Assembly: GCA_950097015.1 (NCBI GenBank)
Contig: CATNEN010000025.1
Location: forward strand, 4,379,001 to 4,443,000
Direction of reading: 5' to 3'
Source: Macrostomum hystrix
Lineage: Eukaryota; Platyhelminthes; Macrostomidae
DNA: 64,000 nucleotides
Made by a program: the position numbers and the translations under genes. Each line of letters opens with the position of its first letter. The stretch's first letter is position 1. Below the pieces are notes generated by a model, which saw only the letters and a program-made list of their open reading frames with translations, ran no database searches and was not told the DNA's origin. Positions 57,401 to 64,000 of this stretch are shown here, piece after piece.

Positions 57401-59559
57401 AAAAGAAGAGTGAACAATGTAGAAAGCGCATGGAAAACCGCTCGGGGGCTAGATATACCCCTAGCCAGCTTCCGAGGAAGCATCAGGCTTTGGGTGCCGT
57501 CTACTGCCAAGGATTCCTCCCTGGCAAGGCTCAGGCAGCCCCCAGTCTACACTCAGTGCAGCAAGATCAGGGGCACGGGCCGGAAGCCAGGCTAGGCCAG
57601 CAACGCCAGTTCGAGTTGACTACCAGCGTCACCAGCTTCCCATAACCGAAAACAGGTACTCCAGAACCTGTGTGGTACCAGTTGCATATGCTGACTGTCG
57701 GTGGGTGCCCGTCGCTTAGTCAGTAGACGGACACCTAGCAGCCACCAACCCGCGGGAGCACCGCGGGTGGGGCCCCGTCCCTCCGCGAAAGGGAAGAAGG
57801 AGCTTCTTCCAAAAAGAAAACGAAAAGCTGGTGGATGTCACAGGACCCCTCGGTTCGCAGACAACTTTGTCCCCACATGACCAACATATTTGTACTTTTA
57901 AAACGGCCACGTGACTTAGCCATGATTTAACCTACACTTTAGCCTCATAAACAACTTTTAAACAACATTTGAGACGCCACAGTGGTAATTAGGCAGTTTT
58001 TTAGCCGTCTATAACCCACATGAGCAACCTTGTGCTTGATGGATTCACCCCATGAATCAGATATGCAAAAATTTAAAGCTTAATTTAGTCTTAAATGATA
58101 CACCGAAAAGTGACTGCGATCATCCCTTAAAACTGCGGAACGCTACATTGTCTACTGTTGGTTTCTACTTCTATATTCGACGCAGTCGTCGGTTTCAAAT
58201 ATCAAAGTAGCGTTCTTACGCGCAAGATACTACTCATACTACAAGCCTACAGCGAATATAAATTAGAGTTAATAAGTCATACGACAAGTCAATTCGCCCT
58301 TGACGTTTTCCTCGATAACCCGTGCTACTCCATGAGCAAGCTTCCATTTTTGCTTTTGCTCCGTCAACTTTTTTGTTAAAATAATCGATTGCAAGCTCTT
58401 ATAACTGGATGTTTAGATCGTATGCTGAATACCAAGTAGACTGCGAAGAGTTCATGACATGCAAATATATGCTGGGTTGTTTAACAGAAACTTTTTTAAA
58501 ACTTGTATGAGTTTGTCGACAATTTTGTTACAATCGAAGTAAAAAATCGTCACTCCTTAAACAAAATTAACAAGGGTCGGCATCGAGCTTTATGTCTCCT
58601 ATTGCTGGAACAAAATTATTTCTTTCCTACATCCCGTACAGCTAGAAGAGGATCCCTGATAGTAAGGCTGGGGCAAATAGGGGAATTGTGGGGAAGAGAT
58701 GGAGGACGAGAGTCTGCAGTTTCGGAACTGGCCGCTCTCAACACGGACTCAAATCTCTTCCATCCCCTAACTCTTTCCCTCGTTTCTCGTTCCCCGGTCC
58801 CAACCTCGCATCCCAATTCAGGCCTTATCCTTCTCTCTCACGGCTCCCTCATCCTTCCTCTCCCAAACGGACGAGGCTGCGCGGCTTCCTCGCTTCAAAT
58901 TTCTGCCTCCGGCCAATCCAGGAGGCGAGGTTGGCTCCGGTTTGGATCGTACCAGGACCCCGCCTTGGCAGTTGGCAAAGGAGATGGCGAGTTGGGAGCG
59001 GGGCTGAGGGGCTGCAGATCCAGACGTTGCTCAAACACCGAGGGAGGCTGGGGATGAGGTCTCGATTGGAGAGAGTCGGTCGGTGAAACCTCCTTAAAGA
59101 AGACCATCGCAGTTTGAGAAGACCAAGTAGGAAGAGAAAGACAAGTGGATCTAAATAGGTCAATCTGTGCAAAAATATTTAGTTCGCCTGTAGATTTTAA
59201 GTTCTATAAATCGGTTGAAGTATTTGCTTCCGCAGCCGTATCGCAGCTCTTTTCATCTAGTCGATTCCTAATAACGGTAGGCTCATTTAAGCATTTTCTA
59301 ACTATTACGCTGTCATTTAAAATGCACAATGTAAAGTTAATTTCGAGTCTATGCTGACTCAATTTCAATTTTCTATGCAAATAAAATAATGTTAGAGTCG
59401 TAACTAAATCTTAAATAAAAGATCATTTAAGACTTACAAATACCCCCCAACTAGTAAGAAAAGTTACATTGTCATTAAAACGGATGCTTTTTACGGGGCG
59501 TTGTTGCACTTGCAAAACTGGGTTGACAACAGGGTTTGAATTGGCAGTCATTGAGCGCG
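57401..59559. other. Probable LINE 5' region and intergenic DNA
   Basis: 57401-57930 is GC-rich with a CCGCGGGAGCACCGCGG inverted repeat and may be the 5' part of the LINE. 58590-59110 is another GC-rich block with open frames that resemble no protein. The rest is AT-rich without features. Confidence 0.35.
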
Positions 59560-59760
59560 TCTGAGGTGCAGGATCCGGTAGACAAGCCGGTTTAATGCGT
59601 TCTATCGAGACTACTTAAGGTTTGCCCTTGATCTCCAGGGTCATTGTGTCGGCGGAGCGGCGGATGACCTTGAAAGGGCCCTGACATGGTGCTTCCAATG
59701 TTTTTCTCACACCATTACCTCGTATAGCTGTTTGCCTGTTTACGAAATTCTACAAATCGA
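59560..59760 (-). pseudogene. Ty3/gypsy integrase C-terminal fragment
   Basis: Minus strand. The short conserved tail of gypsy integrases is seen (LEAPCQGPFKVI, TMTLEIKGKP, VSIERIKPACLP) with a stop codon inside it. No LTR or other pol part adjoins. A second, unrelated gypsy relic. Confidence 0.65.
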
Positions 59761-60842
59761 ATTCTGCGAAACGTTTACTTAAATTATTATAATTTCATGC
59801 AGTAACATATAAATCTTTTTCTGTTTACGGTTGCCCAAAAATAAGGCGTGACAAATAAAATTTGTCACGATGGTTTTATAACCTTGTGCCTCAACTTTTA
59901 AAGCAATTTTTCGCGCCCTTATTTGCTCCGCGGCGATGTGTCACAGTATTGTTCAACCTTGTCGCATTTATTTCATTCTAATTTTCTATTTGGTTCCTCG
60001 ATTCTACTTTTATAATTGTCTTGACCATGAGTATTAGTCTTGTACTACTTATGTCTTTAGCCTGCAGGTGGTTAACCGTACTCTAACAAATCGGTGACGG
60101 TCTCAAAAGCTCAGTCTCAAACGTGAACGGGATTTGAAAAAAACCCATTACTTATGAAGAAACTGCATGCATGGCCAAGAGTGCCTTCTCCGCTTGTATT
60201 AGCCCTAGCCTCCTAGTATTCATTCGTGGGCAGGAATTGACTGTAGCCAAATTATTTTGCCCCGTCTATTTTGTTTCTCTCCTTAGCAGTCAGTGTACGC
60301 CAGCCCTTATCCGCCCTGCCCCTATCTTGCTGTGTAGTCTCTGGCAGCGCTTTGACAGGCAGGGGCCATCAGGCTTTAGCGAGAAAAAAACACGCAAAGC
60401 CAGAGTGAGTCGCTCGTTCGCCATATCCCTTCGCCATTTTCTTCTCTCCTCAGCCACTGCCTTGTCTCGCTGTCTCCATTCCCAACCGGGAATCGGGGCA
60501 ATCATTTCTAGCCTCGGGGGGAGTGGAGCCCTTGCTGACCAACAAGAAAATCTCCTATGCAGCGTGTGCTTGGGGAAACTTATGATCAGGGTCGGGCTTG
60601 GCCGGTTCTGCCGACTAAGCACGTTTCTGTTTAGACAATTCGTTTCGCTTTACCGTTTACCGCACTTCAATTCGCGGCCAACGCGACTAAAGAATTTCCT
60701 CTTCCGTGAGTATAAATCTGCTGTGAGCAGAAGTGTGGAGGGTACCGGGAGAAAATTTAGTGGAAGAAATTCAGCGCTCTAGTTTCAACTCGGCCAGTCC
60801 GTCCTGCACGCGGATCACGCGGAGAGGAAGTGCCTGGCGCAG
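59761..60842 (+). other. Upstream region of the BK beta-like gene
   Basis: A likely non-coding exon ends at 60842 (GCGCAG|GTGAGC), with a 5' UTR intron to the acceptor at 61048. A 203-codon open frame from the ATG at 60171 overlaps this stretch but has no recognisable content and includes the presumed promoter, so I treat it as chance. Confidence 0.4.
60711..60716 (+). promoter_or_regulatory. Possible TATA box
   Basis: TATAAA at 60711-60716 in GAGTATAAATCTG, about 130 bp before the presumed first donor, could direct transcription of the beta-like gene. Only the motif and position support it. Confidence 0.35.
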
Positions 60843-61063
60843 GTGAGCAATTAAAAAAATGTGCTTTGTACTCAGATATCTGCCCCTCCTATTTCATACC
60901 ACTTAGCGTACTGAGCAAATAGTAATATATGCGAGTATTCTATAGCTTAATTATTATAAAAATTGGCCTTATGTCATCATAGGGGTCTCCTTGGAATATG
61001 GGGTCACGGTCAAATTGAAATGCACATTCGATCCGCCTTGTTTTTCAGAGTCAATCATAGAGG

Positions 61064-62737
61064 ATGGCACTGCAGCCAGGTGGATTATGCCACAATGTGT
61101 GCATCCGCTGGAGCGCAGCCAGGCTTATCTACCTGCTATCTGGCTCCTTAGTTGTCTTCGGTTTCACGGTGGAGATGATTTTCATCGGCCTGATTGTGGC
61201 GCCCTACCTGAGGGACGCTGATTTTACTCAGGCCACCTGTCGATTTAACTCCAGCCGTTACACGGGCTTCACCGACTGCCAGGACGTTAATCGGAAGCCA
61301 AACAACATATTTCCATGCCTGGAGGTGCTGGTAAATTTCAGTCCTGACAACCGCAGCTCACCAGGCCGCCTGCCTATCGAAGGCGGAATGGCCACAATCT
61401 ACACGGTGCTGTCCTACTATGAGGACTCGTCTAGCACGTCGAAGGTGAGCTGTTAAAACTCAGAGTCTAGCATGTCGGTAGCTCCGAGCAGACTGACTAC
61501 CTCTGCCGCGGGAGTCCAAGCGTGAATGCTTATCACCTAGTCATAGACACAACTTTTCACTCCTAATTTGACCCGCAAGTGACGCAAATACATTGCGTCG
61601 TGAGGTAGGAGAAGAGATATGAATGAATGAGAATAGTCAATCGCATTAATTAGCCACTGTTTATTAAATAGTAGTAAGACTAGTATATTCTTAAGATAAG
61701 GCAGCGAAGAAAGTAGTTAAATTTTGCCAGGCAGAAAATTTGGTTTGAAAATTGTAAGCGAAGTCTGGAGAAGAACTTTGTAGATGATAATAATAATAAT
61801 AATAGTTGCAAGGAAGGCTGCAGCAATGGCACATCATTTGGTGACACTAGACCCGCAGCCAGTGAGGAGACAATTTTGCCCATTCCGCTGACTCCTGAGC
61901 ACACGCGCACACCGATACTGTACGCAGGCACACGCTCACACAGGTGTGTACATCTGCACTGACTTTCTCATCGTCAGGCAGTGTACACTTCACTGTGCCT
62001 TGAAGGGTGGCCCTCAAGGGGGTAAATCGCACGACAAGCCTCCAAGCCATAGCTGCGCCCCAAATAAATGTGGCCTCGCCGCGGAATCGAGCTCAGGGAT
62101 CTTGGTGCGAGAGGCAAACGCGTTAACCGCTCTGCCACTCACCCCCCCCCAACTGTGTAGTAGACAAGATAGGCTATCAAACTAGCATCCAGAGAGGCGG
62201 CTGAACCTGTTATCGGACAAAACATTTTTGCAATTGTGCCATCATGTGAATTCGTATTTTCCCTTTGCACGCCTGAGCCCTCTAACAGTAAAAATAATGT
62301 TCCTGTCCTGGCAAAGAAAGAGAAAAGTGAGAAACTAAATATTCTCCCTCGGTTGTTGGAAATTGGGACTTTTGCTGAACACAGTCTCGTAAATAAGGTA
62401 TAAAAGTTATAAGTTTCGATGAAAATCAATCCCAGATCTGCAATCGTGCTTGCAGTGCAGCTCCCGAATCTGCTACCGCGACAGCCAGATGAATGTCAGG
62501 CAGGTAGCCAACCTGAATGTCACACTGTACAATGGCAACTCCAGCTATACCTGCTTCGTGCGCCAAGAGTGGGGCACAAACACCTTTGTTGCACTGCGCA
62601 CGAGAGAAATTAGCGAGCCGAAGGTGTTCCACTGCCTGCTGTGGCCGACGCTGGCATTCGGCCTCGGCGGGCTAATCTTCTGGAGCACCTACTGCTGCCT
62701 GGGCTGCAAGGTCTGGCCAACCCAGGTGTCTCTATGA
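61064..62737 (+). CDS. BK (Slo) potassium-channel beta-like subunit
   Basis: Two exons, 61064-61444 and 62456-62737 (phase 0, donor GTGAGC, acceptor TGCTTGCAG), give 220 residues, close to vertebrate KCNMB proteins (about 190-280). The layout is a short cytoplasmic N-terminus, TM1 (LIYLLSGSLVVFGFTVEMIFIGLIV, about 20-45), a cysteine-containing extracellular loop with N-glycosylation sites (NFS, NRS, NVT, NSS), then TM2 (LLWPTLAFGLGGLIFW) and a short tail. The FHCLLWPT entry to TM2 matches FHSLFWPT-type sequences of vertebrate KCNMB. It would sit in the plasma membrane and tune calcium/voltage gating of Slo channels. KCNMB-type subunits are absent from Drosophila and C. elegans, so this is of interest. 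A 1-kb intron carries a family-2 SINE. Poly-A signal AATAAA at 62769-62774. Confidence 0.75.
61788..62150 (-). mobile_element. tRNA-derived SINE, family 2, in beta-like gene intron
   Basis: Minus strand. The head (near 62090-62150) reads GTGGCAGAGCGGTTAACGCG, TTTGCCTCTCGCACCAAGATC and GAGCTCGATTC, a long-variable-arm tRNA pattern. The tail is a run of ATT at 61788-61805. The body contains an extra CA-rich piece near 61895-61950 not in the Kv4 copy. Confidence 0.7.
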
Positions 62738-62768
62738 GCGCGGTGCTGACACTTGTATTGTTTATATA

Positions 62769-62774
62769 AATAAA
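62769..62774 (+). terminator. Poly-A signal of the beta-like gene
   Basis: AATAAA 32 nt after the stop codon. Confidence 0.5.
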
Positions 62775-63035
62775 TTGAAGCATGTTGGACACGTCCCAAA
62801 TTACGCAGCCCTAAATTATTGACCTCTGTCAGTTTTGTTATATTTTCTAATTATACTATCTCCATCCTTTGTATTTTCCTAGCAATAAACCTTATTTTCT
62901 GCTATCCCTGTGTCACTGTTAAAAGCCCGATAATGTGTGCCTATTGTACTATTGGTACCAATGTGGTATCATTGCTGACTGAACCCATATTTCATTGCGC
63001 TTTGTCAACCTGTCAGATTCTGGCATCACAGACTT
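62775..63035. other. Short spacer, nothing seen
   Basis: AT-rich sequence before the final tandem array; no recognised feature. Confidence 0.4.
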
Positions 63036-64000
63036 GCTTATTTCCTAGCTTACAGGGGCGCAACTGTTGGGCTCATGCTTATTTCCTAGCTTACAGGGGC
63101 GCAACTGTTGGGCTCATGCTTATTTCCTAGCTTACAGGGGCGCAACTGTTGTGCTCATGCTTATTTCCTAGCTTACAGAGGCGCAACTGTTGGGCTCATG
63201 CTTATTTCCTAGCTTAAAGAGGCGCAACTGTTGGGCTCATGCTTATTTCCTAGCTTACAGGGGCGCAACTGTTGGGCTCATGCTTATTTCCTAGCTTACA
63301 GAGGGCGCAACTGTTGGGCTCATGCTTATTTCCTAGCTTACAGAGGCGCAACTGTTGGGCTCATGCTTATTTCCTAGCTTACAGAGGCGCAACTGTTGGG
63401 CTCATGCTTATTTCCTAGCTTACAGGGGCGCAACAGTTGGGCTCATGCTTATTTCCTAGCTTACAGAGGCGCAACTGTTGGGCTCATGCTTATTTCCTAG
63501 CTTACAGAGGCGCAACTGTTGGGCTCATGCTTATTTCCTAGCTTACAGGGGCGCAACTGTTGGGCTCATGCTTATTTCCTAGCTTACAGGGGCGCAACTG
63601 TTGGGCTCATGCTTATTTCCTAGCTTACAGGGGCGCAACTGTTGGGCTCATGCTTATTTCCTAGCTTACAGGGGCGCAACAGTTAGGCTCATGCTTATTT
63701 CCTAGCTTACAGGGGCGCAACTGTTGTGCTCATGCTTATTTCCTAGCTTACAGAGGCGCAACTGTTGGGCTCATGCTTATTTCCTAGCTTACAGGGGCGC
63801 AACTGTTGGGCTCATGCTTATTTCCTAGCTTACAGGGGCGCAACTGTTGGGCTCATGCTTATTTCCTAGCTTACAGGGGCGCAACAGTTGGGCTCATGCT
63901 TATTTCCTAGCTTACAGGGGCGCAACTGTTGGGCTCATGCTTATTTCCTAGCTTACAGGGGCGCAACTGTTGGGCTCATGCTTATTTCCTAGCTTACAGG
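63036..64000. repeat. 41-bp tandem array at the window end
   Basis: About 23 copies of a 41-bp unit that starts GCTTATTTCCTAGCTTACAG and continues GGGCGCAACTGTTGGGCTCA. Variants are CAGAGGCG, AACAGTTGG, AAAGAGG and one unit with an extra G (63301). It continues past 64000. Confidence 0.95.

Noticed and set aside
58503-59086. Overlapping open frames of 130-184 codons on both strands
   Set aside because: GC-rich segment with open frames on both strands, no domain and no splice or start support.
60171-60782. 203-codon open frame with ATG
   Set aside because: No recognisable domain, odd composition, and it overlaps the presumed promoter and 5' UTR of the beta-like gene.

Overview
This window is nuclear DNA from an animal. 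The genes are split by GT-AG introns, there are many minisatellites, and the families are metazoan: an Iroquois homeobox gene, a Shal/Kv4 potassium channel, nucleolin and a BK-type beta subunit. The TEs include BEL/Pao, Ty3/gypsy, a LINE, tRNA-derived SINEs and MITEs. A spiralian (lophotrochozoan) invertebrate is my best guess; the species cannot be named from sequence alone. Several single-base indels break otherwise well-conserved exons, which may be assembly errors.

Layout. 0-3 kb: a small Iroquois gene (3 exons) whose middle exon lies between two inverted copies of one 16-bp minisatellite. 3.6-11.1 kb: three large tandem arrays (18, 19 and 36-bp units) and a SINE. 11.9-22.9 kb: the most unusual gene, a signal-peptide exon followed by twelve single-exon repeats of a ~204-residue domain I cannot name, all joined by phase-1 introns. 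23-30 kb: AT-rich, gene-poor DNA with two copies of a foldback MITE (one with decayed CpGs), a local repeat family and a 192-bp MITE that has an 8-bp target duplication and a nearby empty-site copy. 30.4-40.4 kb: a complete six-exon Kv4 gene. 42-43.5 kb: uracil-DNA glycosylase with an N-terminal PIP box and one frameshift. 44.7-46.1 kb: an intronless lipase of the bacterial I.5 (Geobacillus/Staphylococcus) type with catalytic and zinc residues kept. 46.7-49.0 kb: an intronless nucleolin-like protein. 50.4-57.4 kb: a nest of broken minus-strand retroelements (BEL/Pao, Ty3/gypsy with its LTR, a solo-LTR-like insert, LINE). 61.1-62.7 kb: a two-exon gene for a BK-channel beta-like subunit. 63.0-64.0 kb: a 41-bp tandem array running off the window.

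The genes do not form a pathway. Kv4 and the beta-like protein are both potassium-channel components but are 20 kb apart with unrelated genes between. The best leads for new biology are the 12-repeat secreted protein, the lipase, the inverted arrays around the homeobox exon and the CpG-decayed MITE copy.
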